Origin: Thermocatellispora tengchongensis
GTDB lineage: Bacteria > Actinomycetota > Actinomycetes > Streptosporangiales > Streptosporangiaceae
DNA length: 64,000 bases
Direction of reading: 5' to 3'
Assembly: GCF_014202315.1 (NCBI RefSeq)
Contig: NZ_JACHGN010000020.1
Coordinates: 1-64,000 of the forward strand
Position numbers and translations under genes: made by a program. A model generated the notes under the pieces. The model did not search any database. It saw only the letters and a list, made by a program, of their open reading frames with translations, and was not told the DNA's origin. Shown one piece after another: positions 17,271 to 24,951 of this stretch; the stretch's first letter is position 1; every line of letters begins with the position of its first letter.

Positions 17271-17674
17271 CTCCCCGCGCCCGGACGATCGCCGGCTGGA
17301 TGCACTGTGACCTGGAGGTATGAACGGAACCTCGATGGGTGGGTTGTCACCGGAACACGTATAACAATGCCCGTTTTGTGTTGATTAGGGGTAATAGATG
17401 GATCTTGCGAGGGCAAAAATATCTCTTGATCGCTCTTGCTGGGCCTTTGCTCATCTGACATCCGCACGGCCCTGCCGGGAGCCTCCGGCCGGCCCTACGG
17501 CCTGTGCCGGGGGAGGGGTCCTCCCTGTCCGATCGGACAGGTGTCCCAAGCGGGGCTGTGCGTCTAGCTTTGGCGCAGAGTGTGACGTACGCGATATCGG
17601 GCTGATTCATCCGTAAGATTCGGATGGTGGCGCGTTGCCGGCGTCATGGGCGCGGACGGGCTCGGGAGGGTGAC
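17271..17674. other. divergent intergenic region between J-protein and alcohol dehydrogenase genes
   Basis: Roughly 400 nt with no credible gene. It is AT-rich from 17320 to 17460 (promoter-like for the minus-strand chaperone operon; no CIRCE or HAIR heat-shock operator seen). It carries the 18-bp palindrome at 17524-17541 and, about 35 nt further on, TAGCTT (17565-17570), a possible -10 box for the dehydrogenase operon. The dehydrogenase SD (GGGAGGG) lies at about 17664-17670. Confidence 0.6.
17524..17541. promoter_or_regulatory. 18-bp palindromic operator upstream of the alcohol dehydrogenase/two-component operon
   Basis: CCTGTCCGATCGGACAGG is a perfect palindrome 134 nt before the dehydrogenase start. 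A 16/18 match occurs at 26362-26379 in the divergent region serving the methanol dehydrogenase and mft operons. Sharing between two transcription units of one pathway, with a LuxR response regulator encoded in the first, makes this the probable binding site of that regulator. The distance from palindrome centre to the possible -10 is about 35 bp here. Confidence 0.7.
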
Positions 17675-18919
17675 ATGTCGCTGATGGTGGGCACGACGGT
17701 CGCTCATGGTGGCGAGCCGGGCGCGGACAGGGGCACGGCGGAGCCGGGCGCCGAGGACGGCCGGGCCGCCGTGCGGCTGGCCAAGTTCCATGTCCCGGAG
17801 ATCGTCTTTGGGCCGGGGTCCCTGGCCGAGATCGGCCACTGCGCGTTGCGCCTGGGCGGCCGCCGGCCGTTCCTGGTCACCGATCCGGGGCTGATCGAGG
17901 CGGGCTGGGCGGACGAGGCGATCAGGCACCTGCGGCGCGCCGGGCTGCGGCCGGTGCTGTGGCACGACGTCACCCCGAACCCCAAGGACCACGAGGTCGA
18001 GGCGGGGTTCCGCCGGTACGCCGAGAGCGGCGCCGACGTGATCATCGGGCTGGGCGGCGGGTCCTGCATCGACGCGGCCAAGGGCGTGGCGATCCTGTCG
18101 GGCAACGGCGGCCGGATCCTCGACTACGAAGGGGTCGACCAGGTCGTCCACCCGATCCCGCCCACGGTGATGGTGCCGTCCACCTCGGGCACCGGGGCCG
18201 ACGTGTCGCAGTTCGCCGTCATCACCGACACCACCGAGCACACCAAGATCACCATTGTCAGCCGGACGCTGGTACCGGAGACCTCGCTGATCGACCCGCG
18301 GCTGCTGACCACCATGCCGGGCTGGCTGAACGCGGCGACCGGCCTGGACGCCCTGACGCACGCCGTCGAGGCGTTCGTGTCGCGGGCGCACAACCCGCTG
18401 ACCGACAACCACGCCCTGCACGCGGTCCGGCTCATCATCGAGAATCTGACGCGCACCCAGGTGCGCCCCGGGGACTTCGACGCCAGGCTCGCCATGGCCC
18501 AGGCGTCGCTGGAGGCCGGGATGGCGTTCACCAACGCGATCCTGGGCGCGACGCACGCGATGAGCCATCAGGTCGGCGGCCTGCTGGACGCGCCGCACGG
18601 CGTCGTCAACGGCGTGCTCCTGCCCCACGTCATACGGTTGAACGCCCAGGCGTGGCCGGAGCGGTTCGTGCCCCTGGCCGAGGCGGCGGGGATCCCGGTC
18701 GAGGGGATGCCGCCCTACGAGGCCGCGCTGCGGCTCGCCGAGCGGGTCCGCACCCTGGCCGACGACGTCGGCGTGCCCAAGGGCCTGGCCAGCCTCGGCG
18801 TCGCCGAAGCCGACGTCCCCCGGCTCTCGCGCACCACCCTCAAGGACGCCTGCATGGCCACCAATCCCAGGGAGCTGGACGTCCACGACGTTCAGACCCT
18901 GTTCTACGAGGCCCTATGA
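17675..18919 (+). CDS. iron-containing (group III) alcohol dehydrogenase
   Basis: A 414-residue dehydrogenase, start ATG 17675 after GGGAGGG. The NAD-binding loop GLGGGSCIDAAKG is characteristic. The likely metal ligands are the aspartate and histidine in GLDALTHAVEAF and the histidines in MSHQVGG and DAPHGVVNGVLLPH. The enzyme oxidises or reduces short alcohols and diols; the closest functional description I know is 1,3-propanediol-type dehydrogenase, as found in the mycobacterial mno locus. Its stop overlaps the kinase start by 4 nt (18916-18919), so dehydrogenase and sensor are made together. A palindromic operator lies upstream at 17524. Confidence 0.9.
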   Translation: MSLMVGTTVAHGGEPGADRGTAEPGAEDGRAAVRLAKFHVPEIVFGPGSLAEIGHCALRLGGRRPFLVTDPGLIEAGWADEAIRHLRRAGLRPVLWHDVTPNPKDHEVEAGFRRYAESGADVIIGLGGGSCIDAAKGVAILSGNGGRILDYEGVDQVVHPIPPTVMVPSTSGTGADVSQFAVITDTTEHTKITIVSRTLVPETSLIDPRLLTTMPGWLNAATGLDALTHAVEAFVSRAHNPLTDNHALHAVRLIIENLTRTQVRPGDFDARLAMAQASLEAGMAFTNAILGATHAMSHQVGGLLDAPHGVVNGVLLPHVIRLNAQAWPERFVPLAEAAGIPVEGMPPYEAALRLAERVRTLADDVGVPKGLASLGVAEADVPRLSRTTLKDACMATNPRELDVHDVQTLFYEAL

Positions 18920-20283
18920 GCCCCCCGGACCCCAAGCACGACCTGGGCGTCCTCACCGGGCTGCGCTCGGGGAAACGCTCCTTCTACCCGGCCTACGTCC
19001 GGTCCACGGAACGACTGGAACGCACGGTGCAGGCCCTCGACGGCATCTCCCGCGCCCTCGTCCGCACCGCCGAGGGCCCGCGCGCCCTCGTCGAGGCGGT
19101 GGTGCGGGCGGCGGCCGAACACCTGCAGGCGCACTGGCTGCTGCTGGCCGTCGCCGACGGCGCCCTGCGCGCCGCCCGGCCGAGGTTCCTGCTGTACGCC
19201 GACGACGTGCTGATCGACGACGAGGCCCGGCTGCCCGCCGAGCCGCGCGAGCATCTGGCGGTGCTGCGGTCCCGGCCGTGGGAGGCCGCGTCCTCGGCCC
19301 CCGGCCGCGCCTGGGTGCGGGCCCCGATGACGCTGGACGGCGAACCGGTCGGCGGGATCGCGGCGCGTCCCGGGCCGGGCGTGGACGTGGCCGACACCGA
19401 CCTGGCGATCCTGAGGGTGCTGGCCAACCAGGCGGCCGTCGCGCTGCACAACTCCTACCTCTTCCACGCCGCGGCCATGCTGCGCGGGCGGACCGAGGAG
19501 CTGTCGGAGGCCGCCGAGCGGCAGGCCCGTGACCTGGCCGCCCGCAACGCCGAGCTGGCCGCGACCCAGGAGCGGCTGTTCGGTGCGATGCAGAGGCAGG
19601 CGCTGGACGACGAGCGGCACCGCATCGCGCGGGAGCTGCACGACAGCGTCACCCAGTACGTGCTCAGCGCGGGCATGACCGTCGAGGTGTGCCGGGCGGA
19701 GCTGGAGGCGCAGGGCGGCCGGGCCGCCGAGATCGCCGGCCGCCTGGCCACCGCCAAGGACCTCAACCGGCAGGCCGTGGAACGGCTGCGCGCCGCGATC
19801 TACGCCCTCCACCACACCTCGGAGGAGCCCGCCGGGCCGCTGCCGGTGATGCTGGAGCGGCTGTCGATCGTGCACCTGCCCACCGACCTGGACGTGCGGG
19901 TGCGGATGGAGGGCAGCCCGGTGCTGCTCCCGCCGCACGCCGAGCAGTCCATCCTGCGGCTGGTCGGGGAGGCGCTGTTCAACTCCGCCGCGCACGGGAA
20001 GGCGGGACGCGCGCTGGTACGGGTGCGGTACCGGCCGGAGGCCGTGACCGTCAGCGTGTCCGACGACGGCACCGGCGATCCGGCCCAGTTGCGCCGCGCG
20101 CTGCGGCTGTCGCGGGCCGCCGACCTGTCGGGACGCCACCGAGGGCTGACCAACATGGTCGCCCGGGCGGAGGAACTGGGCGGCCGGCTGTCCATCGTCC
20201 GCTCGGGGATGGGAGGCGTCATGGTGCGGGTCGAGATCCCGCTGCCGGTGCGTACCCCGAGGGAGGCGGACGATGACCACTGA
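18916..20283 (+). CDS. GAF-domain sensor histidine kinase of the alcohol regulon
   Basis: A 455-residue cytoplasmic kinase with no membrane helices. A GAF domain covers about residues 45-180 (LANQAAVALHNSYLF at its end), a coiled coil about 180-225, then HisKA_3 with DDERHRIARELHDSVTQYVLSAG (H near 240) and a GHKL ATPase domain (LVGEALFNSAAHGKAG, DDGTGD, HRGLTNMVARAEELGG). It overlaps the dehydrogenase stop by 4 nt and its partner regulator by 11 nt. The arrangement dehydrogenase-kinase-regulator next to mycofactocin genes resembles, from memory, the MnoS/MnoR system controlling methanol dehydrogenase in Mycobacterium smegmatis; equivalence is inferred. Confidence 0.88.
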   Translation: MSPPDPKHDLGVLTGLRSGKRSFYPAYVRSTERLERTVQALDGISRALVRTAEGPRALVEAVVRAAAEHLQAHWLLLAVADGALRAARPRFLLYADDVLIDDEARLPAEPREHLAVLRSRPWEAASSAPGRAWVRAPMTLDGEPVGGIAARPGPGVDVADTDLAILRVLANQAAVALHNSYLFHAAAMLRGRTEELSEAAERQARDLAARNAELAATQERLFGAMQRQALDDERHRIARELHDSVTQYVLSAGMTVEVCRAELEAQGGRAAEIAGRLATAKDLNRQAVERLRAAIYALHHTSEEPAGPLPVMLERLSIVHLPTDLDVRVRMEGSPVLLPPHAEQSILRLVGEALFNSAAHGKAGRALVRVRYRPEAVTVSVSDDGTGDPAQLRRALRLSRAADLSGRHRGLTNMVARAEELGGRLSIVRSGMGGVMVRVEIPLPVRTPREADDDH

Positions 20284-20347
20284 CCAGATGACCACTGACC
20301 AGATGACCACTGACCAGGGGGCCACTGACCAGGGGACCAGTGACCAG
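20273..20347 (+). repeat. 15-bp tandem repeat encoding the N-terminus of the response regulator
   Basis: Five 15-bp units run from 20273 to 20347: three exact ATGACCACTGACCAG copies and two variants (GGGGCCACTGACCAG, GGGACCAGTGACCAG). They encode MTTDQ x3, GATDQ and GTSDQ. The unit length is a multiple of three, so copy-number changes keep the frame, and each exact unit supplies a further ATG. Confidence 0.9.
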
Positions 20348-21028
20348 GGGACGAGGACCGCACCGGAGGCCGCGCCCGGGGCCGCGCAGGCCGCGGAGCC
20401 GGTGCGGATCGTCCTCGTCGACGACCACGCGATCGTCCGGCACGGGCTGAGGTCGATCTTGGGGCGCGAGAGCGATCTGCGGGTCGTGGGGGAGGCGAGC
20501 ACGGCCGCCGAGGCCGTCGTGGTCGTCGAGCGGACCCGCCCCTCGATCGTCCTGCTCGACCTGAAGCTGTCCACGGGGGCCGACACCGAGGGCCTGGAGC
20601 TGTGCGCGCGGCTGACCGGGGACCATCCGGGCATCGCGGTGCTGGTGCTGACCACCTTCCTCGACGACTCCCTGGTGGTGGAGGCGATTCGGCACGGCGC
20701 GCGCGGCTATGTGGTCAAGGACGTGGACACCACCGAGCTGCTGCGGTCCATCCGCGCCGTCGCCCGCAACGAGTGCGCCTTCGACTCGCACTCGTCCGCG
20801 GCGATGATGCGGTCGATGCGGACGGTGCCCGAACAGCCGAGGTTCACCGAACGCGAGCTGACGGTTCTGCGGCTCCTCGCCCGCGGCCTGAGCAACAGGA
20901 ACATCGGCGCGGAGATGTACATCTCGGAGACGACGGTGAAGTTCCACATCCGCAACATCATGCGGAAGATGGACGCCGGCAGCCGCGCGGAGGTGGTTTA
21001 CGAGGCCACCAAGATGGGCGTCATCTGA
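20273..21028 (+). CDS. LuxR-family response regulator of the alcohol regulon
   Basis: A 251-residue response regulator. After a repeat-encoded tail of about 42 residues, the receiver domain begins at EPVRIVLVDDH; the phosphoacceptor is in IVLLDLKLS, with LVLTTFL and VVKDV downstream. The LuxR helix-turn-helix is ELTVLRLLARGLSNRNIG to SETTVKFHIRNIMRKM (about 178-230). The ATG at 20273 has GGGAGG 6 nt upstream and overlaps the kinase gene by 11 nt. Two further in-frame ATGs occur in the repeat (20288, 20303). It is the likely ligand of the palindromes at 17524 and 26362. Confidence 0.9.
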   Translation: MTTDQMTTDQMTTDQGATDQGTSDQGTRTAPEAAPGAAQAAEPVRIVLVDDHAIVRHGLRSILGRESDLRVVGEASTAAEAVVVVERTRPSIVLLDLKLSTGADTEGLELCARLTGDHPGIAVLVLTTFLDDSLVVEAIRHGARGYVVKDVDTTELLRSIRAVARNECAFDSHSSAAMMRSMRTVPEQPRFTERELTVLRLLARGLSNRNIGAEMYISETTVKFHIRNIMRKMDAGSRAEVVYEATKMGVI

Positions 21029-21037
21029 GCCCTTCCG

Positions 21038-21985
21038 TCAGCCGGCGTCGATGACGAGCCAGCCGCCGTGGTGGTCCTCGACGGTGAAGCGGCGGCCCTC
21101 GGCGGCGACGGCGCGTCCCAGAGCGGTGAGGGCGGCCTGGTCGAACACCCGCACATGCCCGTACGCGGCGGTGGGTTCCTCCTCGTACGGCACGGCCACG
21201 ACGACCCGCCGCCTGGCGAGCCGCAGCGCCTCGCGCACGACGGCCTCGCCCCGCGCGCCGTCCATGTGCTCCAGGACGTGGACGGCGGTGACGGTGTCCA
21301 CGCAGCCGTCCGGCAGCGGCACCCGCATGGCGTCGCAGGTCAGCGTGTCCAGCCCCACCCCTCGCGCGCCTGCGACGGCGTCCAGCAGACGCATGGTGCC
21401 GCGGGACAGATCCGAGGCGATCACCTGGCCGGCGCCCCGCTCGGCCAGCAGCAGGGGCAGGAAACCGAAGCAGGAGCCCACGTCCAGCACAGCCCCCGGC
21501 GGGGTCAGGTCCATGGCGCGGCGGTACACGGGGGCGAAACCGGCGATCGACGAGTGGCCGGAAGGGGCGGGCATGCGCCAGCACCGCCTGATGCGCGCCA
21601 GGGTGTTGTCGTAGAACGTGCACCACGCGGTCAGCGGTCCGTCCACGCAGGTGCGGACGACCCCGGTGAAGACCCGTTCGAAGATGTCCGGGCCGGACAG
21701 CCAGCCGGGGGCGAACAGCTCCCCGGCGAGCAGCCCGGCCAGGTCGTTGTCGAGCCGTTCGGGGCGCAGCCAGTGGTCCACCTCGATCCGGCGGCCGCGG
21801 CGGCGCAGGCGGAAGTGCTCGGTCCGGGTCACCGGTGCCAGGGCCGGCGGGCCGGGCGCGTCGCCGGGGGGACGGCCGATGCGGATGACCCGGACGAGGT
21901 GATCGACGTACACCCCGGGCGGATGCGGTGCGAGGGGGTCGATACGATGCGCCGCCGTGTCGAGGGCCTGGGCGGGGTCCGTCAT
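21038..21985 (-). CDS. mftM: mycofactocin oligosaccharide methyltransferase MftM
   Basis: A 315-residue SAM-dependent methyltransferase starting at ATG 21985 (MTDPAQALDT). The SAM motif I is VLDVGSCFGFLPLLLAERGA, motif II is VIASDLS and a later motif is DTVTAVHVLEHM. The N-terminal half (VYVDHLVRVIRIG, DPLTAWCTFY) matches the family named MftM, which methylates the second glucose of glycosylated mycofactocin in mycobacteria. It is the last gene of a MoxR-VWA-mftM run, separated by only 4 nt from the VWA gene. The other mft genes lie at 26.5-31 kb on the opposite strand. Confidence 0.82.
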   Translation of the reverse strand: MTDPAQALDTAAHRIDPLAPHPPGVYVDHLVRVIRIGRPPGDAPGPPALAPVTRTEHFRLRRRGRRIEVDHWLRPERLDNDLAGLLAGELFAPGWLSGPDIFERVFTGVVRTCVDGPLTAWCTFYDNTLARIRRCWRMPAPSGHSSIAGFAPVYRRAMDLTPPGAVLDVGSCFGFLPLLLAERGAGQVIASDLSRGTMRLLDAVAGARGVGLDTLTCDAMRVPLPDGCVDTVTAVHVLEHMDGARGEAVVREALRLARRRVVVAVPYEEEPTAAYGHVRVFDQAALTALGRAVAAEGRRFTVEDHHGGWLVIDAG

Positions 21986-21989
21986 GACG

Positions 21990-23513
21990 TCACCGTCCCG
22001 CCGCCCTCTCCGCCATCCGGTGCGCCGCGCGTTCCAGCCCGGACAGGTCCGCGACCACGTGCACATGGTCGCAGTGCTCGGCGTAGAGCGGCAGGTCGCA
22101 GGCGCCCAGGCCCCAGGAGTACCGGGGCTCGGGGGTGAGCCAGACGGTCTCCCGGACCCGCCGCGTGATCTCCTCGAACGCGCCGATCGCCGGGTCGTTG
22201 CCGTTCCCCCGGCCGTCGCCCAGGACGACCAGGGTGGTCCGCCGGCCGAGCACGGGGGAGTGCTCGGCCAGCAGCGTCGCGAAGGTCCTTCCGTAGTCGG
22301 AATGCGCGTCGGTGTCGAGCAGGCCCCCGTCCGGCAGCCCGTCGAAGACCAGCCCCAACGCCTTTTCGAGGGGGTGTTCGGCGAACAGCTCGGTGATCTC
22401 GGCGGGCTCGTCCACGAACGCGAAGGAACGGACCTGTCCGAACAGCGCCTGCAGGCCGTGCACCATGTGCAGCGTGAGCCGGGCGCTCGCCCGCACCGAC
22501 AGCGAGACGTCCGCCAGCACCACCAGACGGGGCCGGTCTTCGGCGCGGGTCACGGTGACGGGACGGAAGGGCACCCCGTCGTAGCGCATGTTCCTGCGCA
22601 TGGTGCGGGCGGGATGGACGCGTCCGCGCGGAGTGTCGCGCCTGCGGCTGGTGGGGGCGCCCTTCAGGGACCGGCCGACCCGGCGCAGCGTCTCCTCCAG
22701 CCGCGTCCGCTCGTGCTCGTCGACCGCCTCGACGCGGGCACGTTCGGCGAGCCGGGCCGGCTCCACGGCCGGCTCCTCCAGCTCGGCCAGCCGGTCCAGA
22801 TGGCGTTTCAGCAGCTCCGGCAGGTGGTCGATGATCCCGGCCGGCAGGTGGCCCGGGGCGGCGGAGTCCGGGTCGTCGCCGGGCGCACCGGGACGACCGG
22901 GCACGTCGTGCCGGGCGACGGTCAGCTCGGAGTCGATCCGGTGCCCGGTGTCGGGCGCGAGCAGCCCGGGTATCCCCGCCCCGTGCAGGCGCTCGATCTG
23001 CAACTGCGCCGAGGGCGTGCCTCCCGGCCCGGCGCGGCCGCCGTCCTGGGACAGGACGATCTCGTCGGTCAGCGAGGTCAGGTCGACCTTGTTGGCCTCC
23101 TGGTGCAGGTTGTAGCGCTGGGCGAGGTCCCGCTGGTCGAACAGGTCGCGGATGTCGGCGGGCTTGCCGTGGCTGTGGCCCTGCCGCGGCGTCTGCGACG
23201 GCTCCTCGGACACCGTGAACGACTCCAGCTCGCCGGTGTCGGTCAGGCCGTCGTGCTCGTGGCCGTGGCCGTGGCCGTCCGTGCCGCCGTCCAGGGGGCG
23301 CAGCGAGAAGAACGCCGAGAACAGCTCGTCGAACAGCGCGTCGTCGCGGCGGTCCTTGACCAGGGTGATGCGCAGGGCCTCGCGCAGCGCCGGCCGTCCG
23401 TCGAGCACGCCGGGCTGCGCGGCGGCGAGCATGGCGTCCATCGCCTCCGACACCGACACGCGCATCCCGAACAGCCGGAGCGCGCGCACGAACCGGTGAA
23501 CCGCGGTCTCCAT
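21990..23513 (-). CDS. VWA-domain (CoxE-type) protein, histidine-rich; partner of a MoxR ATPase
   Basis: A 507-residue protein with a C-terminal von Willebrand A domain. The metal-ion-dependent adhesion site is visible as LADVSLSVR (DxSxS). The N-terminal region (1-75) resembles CoxE-type proteins. Histidine clusters occur at HGHGHEHD (81-88) and GHSHG (about 111-115). MoxR/VWA pairs act as dedicated chaperones that insert metals or activate enzymes (known pairs include CoxD/CoxE and NorQ/NorD). Sitting between mftM and the methanol dehydrogenase, it probably matures that enzyme; the histidine tracts may bind metal. Both roles are inferred. Confidence 0.82.
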   Translation of the reverse strand: METAVHRFVRALRLFGMRVSVSEAMDAMLAAAQPGVLDGRPALREALRITLVKDRRDDALFDELFSAFFSLRPLDGGTDGHGHGHEHDGLTDTGELESFTVSEEPSQTPRQGHSHGKPADIRDLFDQRDLAQRYNLHQEANKVDLTSLTDEIVLSQDGGRAGPGGTPSAQLQIERLHGAGIPGLLAPDTGHRIDSELTVARHDVPGRPGAPGDDPDSAAPGHLPAGIIDHLPELLKRHLDRLAELEEPAVEPARLAERARVEAVDEHERTRLEETLRRVGRSLKGAPTSRRRDTPRGRVHPARTMRRNMRYDGVPFRPVTVTRAEDRPRLVVLADVSLSVRASARLTLHMVHGLQALFGQVRSFAFVDEPAEITELFAEHPLEKALGLVFDGLPDGGLLDTDAHSDYGRTFATLLAEHSPVLGRRTTLVVLGDGRGNGNDPAIGAFEEITRRVRETVWLTPEPRYSWGLGACDLPLYAEHCDHVHVVADLSGLERAAHRMAERAAGR

Positions 23514-23527
23514 CCCGCATCCTCCCG

Positions 23528-23680
23528 TCAGCCGCTGCGGCGCCGCGTGATCGCGGCGAACGCGCGGGCCCCCTGGCCCCCGCCTGGGGCGGAAGGGCGC
23601 GCCGGGCCCGCGCCAGGCGCCCCGTAGTAGCCCTCGTCGTGGCGGCCGGGACGATCCTTGGCGAGGCGTACCTCCCGGCC
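23528..23680 (-). CDS. possible small protein between the MoxR and VWA genes
   Basis: The gap between the MoxR stop (23691) and the VWA start (23513) contains an open frame ending at 23528 that gives VDGREVRLAKDRPGRHDEG then YYGAPGAGPARPS. A GTG near 23680 could start it (about 50 residues). The sequence reads like real coding and not an obvious shadow. However, there is no good ribosome site and its frame continues into the histidine-rich 3' end of the MoxR gene, so it may be only a read-through of that repeat region. Unrecognised. Confidence 0.25.
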   Translation of the reverse strand, partial: GREVRLAKDRPGRHDEGYYGAPGAGPARPSAPGGGQGARAFAAITRRRSG

Positions 23681-23690
23681 GTCCACCTCG

Positions 23691-24770
23691 TCATGGCCGC
23701 GATGCCCTCCGGTTTCGCGAGTGGCCGTGCTCGTGCCCGTGGCTGTGCCCATGGCCGTGGCTGTGCCCGTGCCTGTGGCTGTGCTCGTGTCCGTGCCCGT
23801 GGCCGGGTTCGGGGAGCGCGCGGTTGGGGTCCACGAGGCGCGGCAGCACGTCGAGGGCCTGGTTCAGGTCACGCTCGTACTTCAGCACGACGTTGACCGT
23901 CTGCGCGAGCACCTGCGGGTCGAGCTCCTCCACGCCGAGCACCGCCAAGGTCCGGGCCCAGTCCACGGTCTCGGAGATGCTGGGGTTCTTGCGCAGCCGC
24001 AACGCGCGCAGGCCGCGGACGACCTGGACCAGATGCCGTTCCGCGGCCTCGGGCAGCCCGGTCCGCTTGGCGCGCAGGATCTCCAGCTCACGATCGGCGT
24101 CGGGGTAGTCGAGGAACAGATGCAGGCAGCGGCGCTTGAGAGCCGCCGACAGATCCCGCGTGTTGTTGGACGTCAGCACCACGTACGGCGGGATCTTCGC
24201 GGTGAACGTGCCGATCTCGGGCACCGACACCTGGTACTCGGCCAGGCACTCCAGCAGCATCGCCTCCAGGGCCTCGTCCGCGCGGTCGACCTCGTCGACC
24301 AGCAGCACCGCGGGCCGTTCGCCGCGCACCGCCTCCAGCACCGGGCGCGGGGCCAGGAAGCGCTCGGAGAAGAACACGCTGTCCTGCGCCTCGATCCGCC
24401 CCACCGCCGTGGCCAGGTCCGGGGCGTCCGCGGTGAGGTCACCGATCTTGTCCCGCAGCATCTGCGTGTACAGGAGCTGCTTGCCGTAGTCCCAGTCGTA
24501 CAGCGCCCGGCTCTCGTCCTGGCCCTCGTAGCACTGCAGGCGCAGCAGGCGGCGCCCGGTCACGGCCGCCAGCGTCTTGGCCAGCTCGGTCTTGCCGACA
24601 CCGGCCGGCCCCTCCAGCAGGACGGGCTTGCCCAGGCGCGACAGCAGGAAAACGGTGGTGGCCAGGCGGCGGTCGGTGATGTAGCCGTGGGCGGCGAACC
24701 GGTCGGCGACCTCATCGACCGAGCCGAACTCCGGTGGCGTCGTGTCGGGTTGCTGGGGCGTGTCGGGCAC
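23691..24770 (-). CDS. MoxR-family AAA+ ATPase with polyhistidine C-terminal tail
   Basis: A 359-residue ATPase, start GTG 24768-24770 with GGAGGAG 3-9 nt upstream. Walker A is GPAGVGKT (54-61), Walker B AVLLVDEVDRAD, sensor 1 VVLTSNNTRDLS. It belongs to the MoxR/CbbQ-like group that remodels or loads metal into partner enzymes together with a VWA protein. The last 40 residues include about 14 histidines in 29 residues (alternating GH, SH, EH), like metallochaperone tails. It is followed by the VWA gene and mftM, and is preceded (minus strand) by the methanol dehydrogenase gene and a strong terminator. Confidence 0.88.
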   Translation of the reverse strand: MPDTPQQPDTTPPEFGSVDEVADRFAAHGYITDRRLATTVFLLSRLGKPVLLEGPAGVGKTELAKTLAAVTGRRLLRLQCYEGQDESRALYDWDYGKQLLYTQMLRDKIGDLTADAPDLATAVGRIEAQDSVFFSERFLAPRPVLEAVRGERPAVLLVDEVDRADEALEAMLLECLAEYQVSVPEIGTFTAKIPPYVVLTSNNTRDLSAALKRRCLHLFLDYPDADRELEILRAKRTGLPEAAERHLVQVVRGLRALRLRKNPSISETVDWARTLAVLGVEELDPQVLAQTVNVVLKYERDLNQALDVLPRLVDPNRALPEPGHGHGHEHSHRHGHSHGHGHSHGHEHGHSRNRRASRP

Positions 24771-24880
24771 AACTCCTCCATCCGGGAGCGGACCCTTCTC
24801 AACCGGCGTACGTGCACGGCCGGTGCGAAGACGGTCCGAGGTCGAAAAGGGCGGTGGGCACTGGAATCGGGGGTGTCGGC

Positions 24881-24920
24881 GGGAGGGGAGGTGCACGGGG
24901 GCGCCGTGCTCTCCCCTCCC
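24881..24920. terminator. strong hairpin terminator after the methanol dehydrogenase gene
   Basis: GGGAGGGGAG (24881-24890) pairs perfectly with CTCCCCTCCC (24911-24920), and the inner GCACGG (24893-24898) with CCGTGC (24904-24909), giving a 16-bp interrupted stem 32 nt beyond the stop at 24952. It should largely separate dehydrogenase transcription from the downstream MoxR-VWA-mftM genes. Confidence 0.75.
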
Positions 24921-24951
24921 TGGAAGGCGTGGGGTGTCGCCGGGCGGCCGG

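Noticed and set aside
17271-17674. CIRCE or HAIR heat-shock operators upstream of the chaperone operon
   Set aside because: No TTAGCACTC/GAGTGCTAA or CTTGAGT/ACTCAAG pair is visible in the region.
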